From IMG/VR virus record IMGVR_UViG_3300042356_000424, positions 1 through 34,616 of that record: a DNA stretch of 34,616 nucleotides; one strand, written 5' to 3'. The notes under the pieces are model-generated. The model was not told the origin of the DNA. It saw nothing but the letters and a program-made list of their open reading frames with translations, and did not search any database. Positions 21,133 through 30,272 of the stretch are shown here, piece by piece; position 1 is the first letter of the stretch; each line of letters begins with the position of its first letter. This DNA comes from a virus. The position numbers were made by a program, and so were the translations under genes.

Positions 21133-21413
21133 GGCACAAACACATCAGGACTACCTTGTACGATACTATGACCGCAACTGTTTCCTGACCCTACTCTAAG
21201 TACTGGTACACCTTCACAAAATACAGTTGGACTACCATCCGTAGTTGTTGCCGCTTTGTGAGGCGGATGAGGTCTTCTGGCCCATGGAGCGTGTGGTGTT
21301 ATAGAACTAACATGTAATCCTACTTTAATTCCATTAGCAAATACAGTATCGGCGCCACGAATTATTGTTCCGCCCTCTTGATTTGCATCTCCCACACGAC
21401 TTAATTGTGCCAT
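21129..21413 (-). CDS. PAAR-repeat spike-tip protein
   Basis: The protein is 94 aa, the usual PAAR length. It starts MAQLSRVGDANQEGGTIIRG, with glycine-rich beta turns, then HAPWARRPHPPHKAATTTDG and SPTVFCEGVPVLRVGSGNSC with GHSIVQGSPDVFVP. The G-S-P-x-V-F-x repeats and the His/Cys residues fit the zinc-binding tip of PAAR domains, which sharpen contractile tail spikes. This supports a myovirus-type tail. It is coupled to the 374-aa gene. Confidence 0.9.
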   Translation of the reverse strand: MAQLSRVGDANQEGGTIIRGADTVFANGIKVGLHVSSITPHAPWARRPHPPHKAATTTDGSPTVFCEGVPVLRVGSGNSCGHSIVQGSPDVFVP

Positions 21414-21414
21414 T

Positions 21415-21720
21415 TTATCCCAATACGATTTTCTTATCTGGTACTTTAATACCAGTAGTTGCTTCTAAATACTTCATTTTAATACTATCATCGGTCTCTG
21501 CATATAATGCAATATTATTAGTATTTAGCTTAAATTCACCCTTCGGATTTGCAGTAAAAATGCTAGGAATCATTTGCATACCCTGTTGTGTAGGAGCAAT
21601 AGATACTGGTTCTTCAATAACAATGAATTCTCCACCGGCTTGAATTACTTTTGCAATTAATTCTTCTCCGGAATTTAGCTTAAATGTATATACTGTGTTA
21701 GGTGTGATTGATATTTGCAT
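21415..21720 (-). CDS. Conserved phage protein with an LSm-like N-terminal domain
   Basis: The 101-aa protein starts MQISITPNTVYTFKLNSGEE followed by LIAKVIQAGGEFIVIEEPVS. This strand pattern (L-x-S-G-E-x-x-x-A-x-V, then a hydrophobic strand) resembles the Sm1 motif of LSm/Hfq-like barrels. Such small proteins are common next to structural or nucleotide genes in T4-like phages of aquatic bacteria. The rest (FTANPKGEFKLNTNNIALYA) continues the beta-rich pattern. RNA binding is possible but unproven. It overlaps the glutaredoxin stop (TAATG). Confidence 0.6.
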   Translation of the reverse strand: MQISITPNTVYTFKLNSGEELIAKVIQAGGEFIVIEEPVSIAPTQQGMQMIPSIFTANPKGEFKLNTNNIALYAETDDSIKMKYLEATTGIKVPDKKIVLG

Positions 21721-21950
21721 TAGATACTTTCTGTTAGTTTTGCTTTTAATTCTGTAAAACCACCAATCAATTCATCATCTAAAAAGATTTGTGGTACTGT
21801 TCTGGCAGTTGGTACTGCTTCTAATAATTCTTCTTTAGTATATCCGTCTCCAATTTTCTTTTCTTCAAACGGAATACCCTTTTGATGTAACAAAGCTTTT
21901 GCTTGGTCACAATAAGGGCAGTGATATTTACTCCATATAATTGCTCTCAT
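21720..21950 (-). CDS. Glutaredoxin
   Basis: The protein is 76 aa, as usual for phage glutaredoxins. The redox motif is KYHCPYCDQAKALL (CPYC), and TVPQIFLDDELIGGFTEL carries the cis-proline and the glycine pair that binds glutathione. It reduces ribonucleotide reductase after each turnover. It sits directly downstream of nrdB on the same strand, 11 bases away, which supports that role. Confidence 0.93.
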   Translation of the reverse strand: MRAIIWSKYHCPYCDQAKALLHQKGIPFEEKKIGDGYTKEELLEAVPTARTVPQIFLDDELIGGFTELKAKLTESI

Positions 21951-21961
21951 TCTTGTTCTCC

Positions 21962-23065
21962 TTAAATATTCGGTAAGTCATCATAGTTTAATGATTCACT
22001 CATTATTCCTATAACGTAATTTGTTGATTCAGTTTCCTGCAATGCAGACTGTTTCTTACTAGTGTCACTGTGTTTAGTGAACCATGGGATAGGTGTACTT
22101 TTTGGCGCAGGATTATTATATCTTATCCCGATCTCTTTCAATGCACCAACAGCAGTATAATCAACAAAGTCTTTTAATACTGCGGCATTCAATCCAATAA
22201 CTGGACCCATCTTAAACAAGTAATCAGCCCAATCTTTTTCTTCACGTATAACATCCATGTACAGTTGATAGACTTCGGCTTCACATTCTGATTTTACTTG
22301 TGCAAAACGACTATCTTCTTTAACTACTTGGTTAATAAGGTAAGCAGTCCAGCCTTTATGTAACAATTCATCTTGGAGAATTAAACTGATAATGTTACCA
22401 TTACCAATAAAGATTTTGTTCTCAACCATTGCTAAACTTGTAGCGAATGATACCATAAAGCGGAATGCTTCTAATGCATAACTAGCATGTAACGCCATGT
22501 ATATTGCTTTGATGTGAGATTTTTCTGACTCTAACTCAAAGCCTAATTCTTTCTTACAGTTCATCTTATGTAACTCATCATAGTAAAGACCGACACTGCT
22601 TGCCATGTCTACAATCTCTTTTGTATCATGGATAGTATTGAATACTTCTTTAGGTACGTTATAAATGTTACGAATGATGTGACTATAGCTACGACTATGA
22701 ATGTTAGTCTCAAAGAAACTCCAGTTATAAATCAATGCCTCTAGTTCCGGCAATGATACTACTGGTGTAAACACTTGACTAGGTGCTCGTCCTTGCAAGC
22801 TATCTAATGCGGTTTGTCTTAATAGATTACTAGTAAAGATATGTTTTACTGCATCGCTTGCATCTTTAAAATCATTGGCATCCTTGGTTAGAGAAATTTC
22901 TTCTGGAACCCAGAAGAAACCACGGGCCGTTGTTTCAAAGTCTGCAATCTTTTTGTATTTTACTTCTTCAAATCTTTGAATGGTTACGGGACCTTCCGGG
23001 TCCAAAAACATTTTTCTGTTCAAATAATCTGTTTTAGTGTTTAAGTTATATTGTTGTTTACTCAT
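21962..23065 (-). CDS. nrdB: Ribonucleotide reductase class I, beta subunit
   Basis: The protein is 367 aa. It houses the di-iron-tyrosyl radical cofactor. Ligands and neighbours are LDSLQGRAPS (Asp), WSFFETNIHSRSYSHIIRNI (Glu, His and the radical Tyr), ALEAFRFMVSF (Glu) and LQDELLHKGW (ExxH). The C-terminal tail YVIGIMSESLNYDDLPNI is the segment that docks on the alpha subunit. Compared with E. coli and T4 NrdB, the first ligand helix reads E-T-N-I-H rather than E-T-I-H, one residue longer. It lies in the nrdA-conserved gene-nrdB-grx block. Confidence 0.95.
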   Translation of the reverse strand: MSKQQYNLNTKTDYLNRKMFLDPEGPVTIQRFEEVKYKKIADFETTARGFFWVPEEISLTKDANDFKDASDAVKHIFTSNLLRQTALDSLQGRAPSQVFTPVVSLPELEALIYNWSFFETNIHSRSYSHIIRNIYNVPKEVFNTIHDTKEIVDMASSVGLYYDELHKMNCKKELGFELESEKSHIKAIYMALHASYALEAFRFMVSFATSLAMVENKIFIGNGNIISLILQDELLHKGWTAYLINQVVKEDSRFAQVKSECEAEVYQLYMDVIREEKDWADYLFKMGPVIGLNAAVLKDFVDYTAVGALKEIGIRYNNPAPKSTPIPWFTKHSDTSKKQSALQETESTNYVIGIMSESLNYDDLPNI

Positions 23066-23078
23066 TGTGTCTTTCTTT

Positions 23079-23717
23079 TTATTGTTTTACATCTTCATAC
23101 ATTACTGTATTAGTATTTCCTAAAGCCCATTTAGGATCTGTTTCAACGCTCCATCGATGTGTCGCTACTTTAAAATCTGGCATTTTAAGTTCTTTAGGAT
23201 TACTGCTTGGCTCTAAAATAATTAATCTGTTGTTTGGTTGTGCGGCAAACTGCCCATTATCGCATTTAATAAAGTTATAGCTCTTATGGTCTTCAACATC
23301 TTCGCTGAACCCTGTATCTAATATATTAAAATCTGGATGAGCGGAATCAATAGTAAACATGTATTCACCTGTCATCCATTCACCATCTTTTAATTTAAAC
23401 TTACACTTCATTGATTGTAATTGTGCTTTTTTGATAACTGTAATGTCATATGATAAGCAATCCCACAATTGTAAATAATCTAGTGGTAATGCTTCTCCTT
23501 CAATTGGCTTCCAACAAAACGCATGTAATGGCAATTTGTCATACAGCGCACCGTAATGATTTAGATATGCCTCAATACGAAATGCTTGACCTCGCAAACT
23601 CTTTACGCTAACCCACCAGCATGGTTCAAACTCACCGTGACCTGTTTGAAAATCATAAAGAAATTCACGGCGAACAAAACATTTGACTGGAGGTAGATTA
23701 GCTACTAAAAAACTCAT
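23079..23717 (-). CDS. Conserved phage hypothetical protein between nrdA and nrdB, 212 aa
   Basis: The protein begins MSFLVANLPPVKCFVRREFL and is rich in Trp, Tyr and acidic residues. GHGEFEPCWWVSVKSLRGQA and LPLHAFCWKPIEGEALPLDY are its most distinctive stretches. No known domain, signal peptide or membrane span is seen. Its placement between the two reductase subunit genes, three bases after nrdA and 13 before nrdB, suggests a role linked to nucleotide supply, though insertion of an unrelated small gene is equally possible. Confidence 0.6.
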   Translation of the reverse strand: MSFLVANLPPVKCFVRREFLYDFQTGHGEFEPCWWVSVKSLRGQAFRIEAYLNHYGALYDKLPLHAFCWKPIEGEALPLDYLQLWDCLSYDITVIKKAQLQSMKCKFKLKDGEWMTGEYMFTIDSAHPDFNILDTGFSEDVEDHKSYNFIKCDNGQFAAQPNNRLIILEPSSNPKELKMPDFKVATHRWSVETDPKWALGNTNTVMYEDVKQ

Positions 23718-23720
23718 AGT

Positions 23721-26039
23721 TTACAACTTGCAAGCTTCGCAATCTTCTTCATCCATATCATTAAAGCCACTTGGCAAATCTAATACAGTTTCATCTTGGC
23801 TCTTACTACCTGCTTTGTTAATCAAGCTATAGTAGAATGTCTTTAATCCCCACATATGTGCTTGCATCAAGTTCTTAGCAATCAATGTTGTTGGAACTTT
23901 ACGTTCAGGGAAGTGTGCGGGATTATAGAATGTGTTAGTTGAGATACTCTGATCCACATAGGCTGCAATCACTGCCGCTGTTTTTAAGTAACCATCACAA
24001 TCTTTTTGTTCCCACATCAATTGATATTTGTTTTTCAACTTGTGATACTCGGGAACAACTTGTACAAAACTTCCTGCTTTACTTTCTTTTACTGATATCA
24101 AACTCATTGGCATTTCAATACCATTGGTACTGTTAATAACTACTGAACTAGATTCTACCGGAGCTACAGCCATTTGTGTAGCATTACGGACACCATGATT
24201 ACGCATCATAGCACGTAATCCTTCCCAGTTCAACTCAGGTTCAAAGTTAGTTAATTCGTTAACACCTTTGGCACGTAACTCCCAAGGAAAGATACCTTGT
24301 CCATAACGTGTTTTATCACTATGTTCACAACGACCACGTTCTTGTGCTAGTTCTACAGTTGCTTCAGTTAAGTAGAAGGATAAGTGTTCCATCCACGTCT
24401 TGACTTCAGCCAAGGAGTCTTTTTCTCCGTACTTAAGATTTCGCTTGGCGTGCCAGTAGGCAAGATTAGTGATTCCAATTCCAAGAGGTCTGATTTCATC
24501 GTTTGATAATTTAGATTGAATGGATAGAAAGTCTTGATAGTCAAGAATGTTATTGAGGCTACGATGCAATATGCGACAAGCACGGCGCATATCTTCTGGG
24601 TTACGGAACGCACCCCAATTGATACTACCCAGTGTGCAAAGAGCGATACGACCATCGCTGTCATCCAAACGTTTAAAGGATTTAGTAGGTAAAAGAATTT
24701 CACAGCATAAGTTACTCTGGTAAATTGTATGATATTCAGGATCAAATGGTCCTTGATTCATAACATTGTCAACGAACACTAAGTAGATACGTCCTGTATC
24801 TGTTCGTTCTTTAAGAATGCCACTCTTGAATACTTCTTCAGCACTCATTGTTTTCTTTCTTAAGTCTTTACGTTTTTCATATTTAACGTATAGTTCTTCA
24901 AATAGTTCTGTATTCTTATAGAAGGCTTCATATAAGTCAGGTACTTCATTAGGATCAAAGAATGTTATTTGTTCTTTGTTTTTAAATCTTCTCCAGAAGA
25001 ATGCACTAAGAACAACCCCATAGTCCATGAACCTGACTCTAGTTTCGTCGGTTCCTTGATTGTTTTTAAGTACGATAAGGTCATCAAACTGATGATGCCA
25101 AATGGGATAAAATACTGTAGCACTTGCATTACGAATACCTCCTTGACTGCAACTTCTTAAGTCACCGAACCATTTCTTTAAGAACGGTATCATGCCGGTA
25201 TGCATAATCTCGCCACCACGAATAGGACTACCTAATGGTCGTAATCGTCCTATCTCTAAGCCAATGCCAGCTCGTTTGCTAGCATATTTTGCCATCATTT
25301 CACCAGAAGCGAAAATACTATCCAAGTCATCATCACTGCGAATAAGTACGCACGAACTGAATTGTTTAGTAGGGGTACCGAGACCAGCAAGGACAGGGGT
25401 AGCAAGAGTAAATAATCCATCAGATGCGGCATTGTAGTATTCCTTTATATAACGCATTCTAGCGTTGTTTGGTTCTTCACTATGAAATACTGTTGCGGCA
25501 GCTACCATGTATCTGATTTGAGGTGTTTCATATGTTTGTTTAGTAGAACGATTCTTTACTAAGTATTTTTCAATCAATTGTTCAATGGCGGCATAACTAT
25601 ATTGTTCGTCCTTAGAATGATCCAACATGTCATCCATCTTATTCCAATCTTCTTCACTATACCATTCTAGTAGTTCTGGCGTATATAATCCTGTTGCAAC
25701 ATTAGTTACTACGATATCATACAGACGGGGAGGCTCGTAGTTACCATATACATCCTTCCTAAGCATAGATAATCGTTGTTTACCTGCTACATATTGATAG
25801 TTTGTATGTCCTACATCTGGATTATTTTCTACGTCAATCAAATCTACTACTGCACGTAATGTAATTCCATCAATTTCTTGTGTTGAAATTCCATCATAGA
25901 AGTGTAGTTGTGATTTTATCTCTACCATTGAAGGGCTAACATCAGCTATCCCCACACATATTTTTGCCACTTGTGCTTGCCATTTTTCTAACATTAATGG
26001 CTCTTTTGTCCCATCTCTTTTGGTGACGTATATCTTCAT
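23721..26039 (-). CDS. nrdA: Ribonucleotide reductase class I, alpha (catalytic) subunit
   Basis: The protein is 772 aa, close to the usual ~760. An N-terminal ATP-cone (MKIYVTKRDGTKEPLMLEKW) is followed by the catalytic barrel: TPTKQFSSCVLIRSDDDLDS (first active-site cysteine), ASKRAGIGLEIGRLRPLGSP, SNLCCEILLPT (the radical cysteine and glutamate) and NATQMAVAPVESSSVVINST. The C-terminus ends DEEDCEACKL, supplying the CxxC-like redox pair that is reduced by glutaredoxin. It converts ribonucleoside diphosphates to deoxy forms for phage DNA synthesis. No intein is present. AGGGT precedes the ATG and overlaps the stop of the upstream gene. Confidence 0.96.
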   Translation of the reverse strand: MKIYVTKRDGTKEPLMLEKWQAQVAKICVGIADVSPSMVEIKSQLHFYDGISTQEIDGITLRAVVDLIDVENNPDVGHTNYQYVAGKQRLSMLRKDVYGNYEPPRLYDIVVTNVATGLYTPELLEWYSEEDWNKMDDMLDHSKDEQYSYAAIEQLIEKYLVKNRSTKQTYETPQIRYMVAAATVFHSEEPNNARMRYIKEYYNAASDGLFTLATPVLAGLGTPTKQFSSCVLIRSDDDLDSIFASGEMMAKYASKRAGIGLEIGRLRPLGSPIRGGEIMHTGMIPFLKKWFGDLRSCSQGGIRNASATVFYPIWHHQFDDLIVLKNNQGTDETRVRFMDYGVVLSAFFWRRFKNKEQITFFDPNEVPDLYEAFYKNTELFEELYVKYEKRKDLRKKTMSAEEVFKSGILKERTDTGRIYLVFVDNVMNQGPFDPEYHTIYQSNLCCEILLPTKSFKRLDDSDGRIALCTLGSINWGAFRNPEDMRRACRILHRSLNNILDYQDFLSIQSKLSNDEIRPLGIGITNLAYWHAKRNLKYGEKDSLAEVKTWMEHLSFYLTEATVELAQERGRCEHSDKTRYGQGIFPWELRAKGVNELTNFEPELNWEGLRAMMRNHGVRNATQMAVAPVESSSVVINSTNGIEMPMSLISVKESKAGSFVQVVPEYHKLKNKYQLMWEQKDCDGYLKTAAVIAAYVDQSISTNTFYNPAHFPERKVPTTLIAKNLMQAHMWGLKTFYYSLINKAGSKSQDETVLDLPSGFNDMDEEDCEACKL

Positions 26040-26042
26040 GTT

Positions 26043-26480
26043 TTACCCTATTTTCTTATTAATTATTGTTATATCTAATTGTTGTACTATTTTAAAATCT
26101 TGTAGATTATTACTTATCACGGTGTTTGGCCAGTAATTAAGCAGATATTTTGCGTTGTCTACCAAGACTAATGATGTATCATTTCCTTGACTATCAGTAG
26201 CTAACACAAACTCTATATCAGTAATATTCATTAATAGTAGAGTATAGCACATTCCTAAGCCTCTTGCAAGCGTACAGTAGGTGTTTTCTACCAAAAGCTC
26301 CCAAGGACCGGGCCAAGTGGGTAAATCAATTGGGTGTAGATAGTGGTTGACTAATGGGGCATATTGCCACCATTTGTCAATTTCCACACATTGTTGAGAT
26401 AAATCAAGATCCTTGATTTTATTGCGTAAATTATACCAAGATTGTAATCTATTGTCGTAAGACGATTGGAATGTATTCAT
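26043..26480 (-). CDS. Conserved phage hypothetical protein, 145 aa
   Basis: The protein begins MNTFQSSYDNRLQSWYNLRN and contains IDKWWQYAPLVNHYLHPIDL and WPGPWELLVENTYCTLARGL. Proteins with this W-P-x-P-W-E-L-L motif recur near nrd and nucleotide genes of T4-like phages; I know no function. GLGMCYTLLLMNITDIEFVL could form a buried strand-helix. There is no signal peptide. It is three bases upstream of nrdA and shares its strand, so it is probably co-transcribed with the reductase genes. Confidence 0.65.
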   Translation of the reverse strand: MNTFQSSYDNRLQSWYNLRNKIKDLDLSQQCVEIDKWWQYAPLVNHYLHPIDLPTWPGPWELLVENTYCTLARGLGMCYTLLLMNITDIEFVLATDSQGNDTSLVLVDNAKYLLNYWPNTVISNNLQDFKIVQQLDITIINKKIG

Positions 26481-26513
26481 TAGATAACTACTTATCTAAT
26501 TTACAAAGTTTGG

Positions 26514-27305
26514 TTATAATCCTAGTTTTTTACGAATGTTTGTAGCACTTATAGCATGAGTTTTTTCGTCAAAAGTTTCTTGTTCAATAGTATAACCGAC
26601 GCCTCTGCCATATCCAATATGTACAATATTTGGTACGACTTGAATTTCATATTGACCTTGATATAGCATATCCAAATCACGTTTAATGAATGATTTGACC
26701 TTTTCTATCTCAAATGGGTTACTACCTTGCCAGCCCTGACAGTCACGTATTTGAATAACTACTTGTCCTGTTTTTTGAATAAGTCTTTCAAATAATGCAC
26801 GATGACCTTCGTGCCATGGTTGCCACCTGCCAAGTTGCTGTACCGTTTCTTTCTTCCAATCAAATGTGGGTCTACGTCTATTATCGTATATATGTGCAAA
26901 GATGAACTCACTCCACTTCTCTGAGTTTTGTTCTGTGATACGGAAGTCATATACCTCTGGTGGGACGAATGCTTTATTAGTATCTTCGTATCTACCTTCA
27001 CTGATAGTATCAACCCATACTGTCCAATCGGCTTTGAAGTTATTACGCATTTCAACTAATGGTGCGACAAAATCGCAGATAACGTAGTCTACGTCAGTCA
27101 TGTTATCTGCTAGTTCACGCATACGTAGACTTTGACGAATGCGACCTTCTTTTGAGAAGTCCCAGTCGTTATATTTTTTACGTACATCGTCGGCGTTAAG
27201 CCAAGCTACCCGTTTGTTAGCTGTTTGTAGATGTCCTAGTAGATGTTGTGCCAAATAAGTTTTACCGGCGCCGGGCAAGCCCATAATAAGAATACGTTGT
27301 GTCAT
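26514..27305 (-). CDS. Fusion of APS-kinase-like domain and nucleotidyltransferase
   Basis: The protein is 263 aa. The N-terminal domain has a Walker A loop (ILIMGLPGAGKTYLAQHLLG, about residues 5-24) and WLNADDVRKKYNDWDFSKEG, as in adenylylsulfate kinases. From about residue 145 a second domain starts with QQLGRWQPWHEGHRALFERL, carrying the H-x-G-H motif of cytidylyl/NMN adenylyltransferases. It ends THAISATNIRKKLGL, matching the ISxTxxR motif. NadR has these activities in the opposite order. Likely substrates are APS, NMN or a similar nucleotide. AGGAG and a TATAAATA box lie upstream. Confidence 0.8.
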   Translation of the reverse strand: MTQRILIMGLPGAGKTYLAQHLLGHLQTANKRVAWLNADDVRKKYNDWDFSKEGRIRQSLRMRELADNMTDVDYVICDFVAPLVEMRNNFKADWTVWVDTISEGRYEDTNKAFVPPEVYDFRITEQNSEKWSEFIFAHIYDNRRRPTFDWKKETVQQLGRWQPWHEGHRALFERLIQKTGQVVIQIRDCQGWQGSNPFEIEKVKSFIKRDLDMLYQGQYEIQVVPNIVHIGYGRGVGYTIEQETFDEKTHAISATNIRKKLGL

Positions 27306-27327
27306 GTTTTATCTCCTGATATAAAAA

Positions 27328-27335
27328 TATTTATA
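27328..27335 (-). promoter_or_regulatory. Perfect T4-type late promoter box
   Basis: TATAAATA on the minus strand lies 22 bases before the ATG of the kinase/nucleotidyltransferase gene, with AGGAG between them. Confidence 0.65.
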
Positions 27336-27359
27336 GTAGAGATAGCTTACCCGTATATT

Positions 27360-28313
27360 TTATTGTATACCTGAGGTGCCTGCTAGTGCAAATCTGGCTG
27401 TGCTTAAATTACCACGATTAGATGAAGTTGCAGTATCTGTTGCAAATGTTATACGAGTAATAGATGCAAATGGTCCGGGCATGCCGCCAGCAATCCATCC
27501 ATATGTGTTATCAGAAGATGACCCACCATTGTTATATCTAGCAGAAGCCAATGGACCTCTAGTAGTAGTACTAGTAGTATCATTAGCATATGTTATACGT
27601 TGAACTATTGATGTTATTGGAATGCCACCAGTAGCATAACCATAAGTAGTACTATCAGTAACTGCTCCTGCAAATCTATATGATGCAACTAATAATGGAC
27701 CACGAATACTAGTGGTACTGGTGTCGCTTGCATAATCAATACGATCTATTGTAGATAACGGGCCGGATCCTCCTATATACCATCCATAACTACTTGAGCC
27801 GGTCGCAGTTAAACTATCTCTAGCTGAACTTAATGGACCACGAACACTAGCTGTACTTGTATCGCTTGCATATGTAATACGGTCTACAACCGAAGTAGTA
27901 GGGCTACCGCCGCCAAACCAACCATATGTTAACCAATCTGTTGTTGCACCGAGCCAACCTCTTGTCACACTTAATGGGCCACGAACACTTGCGGCTGTAG
28001 TATCGGCCGTATATGTGATGCGGTCTACTGTTGATGTTGACGGTACTGCACTACCGCCAAAATATCCATAGTTTGTAGTACCGGTTCCTGCTAAAGAATA
28101 TCTAGCTAAACTTAATGGTCCTCTAACAGTTGCTGTTGCTGTATCAGTTGCAAATATAATACGGTCAACAGTAGAGTAAATGACGGCCGGAGACACAAAG
28201 TATCCTCCACCAAACCATCCTGCTGTTGCTTCAAGTATTGCGGGTGGTGGAGCGGTGAATGATACACCTCCACCAGTCATTGTTATTCCACCAGTTGTTA
28301 TTGTTATTGACAT
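27360..28313 (-). CDS. Tail-fibre-like protein with six beta-propeller-type repeats
   Basis: The protein is 317 aa. A short Gly-rich start (MSITITTGGITMTGGGVSFT) is followed by six repeats of about 48 residues. Each has the pattern YGWFGGG ... VDRITYASDTSTASVRGPLS ... ATG. Four-strand repeats of this size with a conserved aromatic-Gly-Gly turn resemble Kelch-like propeller blades, so a six-bladed propeller is likely. It ends TSGIQ. AAAGGA precedes the ATG. Proteins of this type are presumed receptor-binding or fibre proteins; the family is inferred from repeats and position next to three similar genes. Confidence 0.65.
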   Translation of the reverse strand: MSITITTGGITMTGGGVSFTAPPPAILEATAGWFGGGYFVSPAVIYSTVDRIIFATDTATATVRGPLSLARYSLAGTGTTNYGYFGGSAVPSTSTVDRITYTADTTAASVRGPLSVTRGWLGATTDWLTYGWFGGGSPTTSVVDRITYASDTSTASVRGPLSSARDSLTATGSSSYGWYIGGSGPLSTIDRIDYASDTSTTSIRGPLLVASYRFAGAVTDSTTYGYATGGIPITSIVQRITYANDTTSTTTRGPLASARYNNGGSSSDNTYGWIAGGMPGPFASITRITFATDTATSSNRGNLSTARFALAGTSGIQ

Positions 28314-28328
28314 TCTTTATCCTTTATC

Positions 28329-29291
28329 TTATGCTATTCCTGCGACACCTGCATGTATATATACACCTGCACTTAATGGACCTCTAGTACTACCGGTTGC
28401 CGTATCATTAGCATATGTTATTCTACTTACTATAGATTGTTTACCTGGTAGATTGTATCTACCACCTGAATACCAACCATAATCATCATTACCTGATGCC
28501 GCAAAATTTCTTGCTGAATAACTCATTGGTCCTCTAGTAGATGCAGTTGCGGTATCATTTGTATAATCAATACGCACTACATTAGATGATCCTTGAGATG
28601 CACCGCCACCAAACCAACCGTAATTACTATTACCTACACCTACAAATCTATAAGTAGATGCACTTAATGGACCTCTAGCAGTTGCAGTAGCAGTATCTGT
28701 TGCAAATATAATACGATCTATAGTAGAATATGCAGGAACTGCCCTTCCTCCTGCAACCCAAGCATAATCTGCGTTACTAGTTGATGCTAAAAAGTAACGT
28801 GCTATGCTTAATGGGCCTCTAGCACTTGCAGTGGCAGTATCACTTGCATATGTTATTCTATCAACCGTTGAATATACAGTTGGGGAAGGACTGGGATTAA
28901 GTCCACCACTATACCAACCATAGTCTGTGTTACCAGTACCAGTTGCTACATATCTAACTGATGATAATGGTCCTCTAGCACTAGTAGTTGCAGTATCGTT
29001 ACTAAAAGTAATACGACTTACAGATGATGTAACTGATGTTGTATAGCCTAGGCCCATATATCCATAGGTGTCGTTGCAACTAGATGTATGGTCTTGTCTA
29101 ACGATGTCTAATAATCCACGTGGTGTTGCAGTTACTGTATCATTTGCATAAGTAATACGATCAATAGATGACACTTGACCTGCGTCTGTGTTTCCACCTG
29201 CATACCACCCATTTGTTGCATCTGTGGGTGGTGCTACAAGAGTGAAGCCACCGCCTGCCATTGTAAATCCGCCAGTTATTGTTATACTCAT
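28329..29291 (-). CDS. Tail-fibre-like protein with six beta-propeller-type repeats
   Basis: The protein is 320 aa with the same plan as its downstream neighbour. The start is MSITITGGFTMAGGGFTLVA, then six repeats built on YGWYSGG ... VDRITYASDTATASARGPLS. Variation lies mainly in the segment between the Gly-Gly turn and the V-D-R strand (for example LNPSPSPTVYST and YTTSVTSS), which would map to the loops of a propeller. It ends in AGVAGIA. It is 15 bases from the next gene, so these fibre genes are co-transcribed. Confidence 0.65.
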   Translation of the reverse strand: MSITITGGFTMAGGGFTLVAPPTDATNGWYAGGNTDAGQVSSIDRITYANDTVTATPRGLLDIVRQDHTSSCNDTYGYMGLGYTTSVTSSVSRITFSNDTATTSARGPLSSVRYVATGTGNTDYGWYSGGLNPSPSPTVYSTVDRITYASDTATASARGPLSIARYFLASTSNADYAWVAGGRAVPAYSTIDRIIFATDTATATARGPLSASTYRFVGVGNSNYGWFGGGASQGSSNVVRIDYTNDTATASTRGPMSYSARNFAASGNDDYGWYSGGRYNLPGKQSIVSRITYANDTATGSTRGPLSAGVYIHAGVAGIA

Positions 29292-29312
29292 TCTTTTTAA
29301 ACCTTTATGTTA

Positions 29313-30260
29313 TTAACCGTAACTTGCGGCTGCTAAACTATCCCTTGCGGTGCCTACTCCTGTAGTATCTGTTGCTACTACACCTGTGTTACTTACTAGG
29401 TTGGTTATTGATGTCCGCCCTGACGCTTGACCATATCCAAATATTGCTTTATCACTACTATAACCTGCAGCCGCAATTACAAATCTAGCAGTACCAACAC
29501 CTGTAGTATCTGTTGCTACTACACCTGTGTTTGATACTAGGTTGGTTAATGACACGCTGGAAGTACCATATCCATATCCAAATATGGCCTGTCCAGAACT
29601 GCCATAGCCAGCAGCGGCAAGAAAATATCTTGCGGTGCCTACTCCTGTAGTATCTGTTGCTACTACACCTGTGTTACTTACTAGGTTGGTTAATGAGTAC
29701 ACTAGAGGAATGCCCGAATTAAAACCATACCCAAATATTGCTTTATCAGTACCATAACCTGTTGCCGCAAGTGCAAATCTAGCGGCACCAACACCAGTTG
29801 TATCGCTAGCAACAACACCTGTATTACTTACTAGGTTGGTCATTGATACTGAAACTGCGGATGTATTTCTGCCATAACCAAATATAGCTTTATCTGTTCC
29901 ATAACCGGCGGCCGCTAGTGATCGTCTAATTGTGCCTACCCCAGTTGTATCACCAGCAACAACACCTGTATTTGATACTAGATTGGTCATTGATACTACT
30001 GCAGTAGATGAGTTAAGTCCATATCCAAAGATAGCTTTATCTGTACCATACGCGGCGGCCGCAAGCTCCGCTCTATTTGTGCCTACCCCAGTTGTGTCAT
30101 TAGCAACAACACCGGTGATTGATACTAGATTGGTTATTGATACATATCCGGAAGCAGCATCGCCATATCCAAAGATAGCTTTTTTATCCGATGCAGGAGC
30201 GGCAGTAAAACTAAACCCTCCACCTGTAAATGTTATTCCACCACTAAATGTTACTGACAT
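29313..30260 (-). CDS. Tail-fibre-like protein with six AIFGYG repeats
   Basis: The protein is 315 aa. It keeps the family's Gly-rich start (MSVTFSGGITFTGGGFSFTA) but has a different repeat: DKAIFGYG ... SMTNLVSNTGVVATDTTGVG followed by a T-x-R and LAAAGYGT segment. Six copies of the S-x-TGVVAxDTTGVG core are visible, with the middle loop varying in length (NSSTAVV, NTSAVSV, NSGIPLVY). Total length and repeat number match its neighbours, so the same six-bladed design is likely despite low sequence identity. The repeats are also very similar at DNA level, giving scope for recombination. Confidence 0.62.
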   Translation of the reverse strand: MSVTFSGGITFTGGGFSFTAAPASDKKAIFGYGDAASGYVSITNLVSITGVVANDTTGVGTNRAELAAAAYGTDKAIFGYGLNSSTAVVSMTNLVSNTGVVAGDTTGVGTIRRSLAAAGYGTDKAIFGYGRNTSAVSVSMTNLVSNTGVVASDTTGVGAARFALAATGYGTDKAIFGYGFNSGIPLVYSLTNLVSNTGVVATDTTGVGTARYFLAAAGYGSSGQAIFGYGYGTSSVSLTNLVSNTGVVATDTTGVGTARFVIAAAGYSSDKAIFGYGQASGRTSITNLVSNTGVVATDTTGVGTARDSLAAASYG

Positions 30261-30272
30261 ATATTATTCCTT

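Noticed and set aside
24368-24745. 125-codon minus-strand frame inside nrdA
   Set aside because: It is in another frame of the strongly conserved NrdA coding sequence and shows no ribosome site; a shadow frame.
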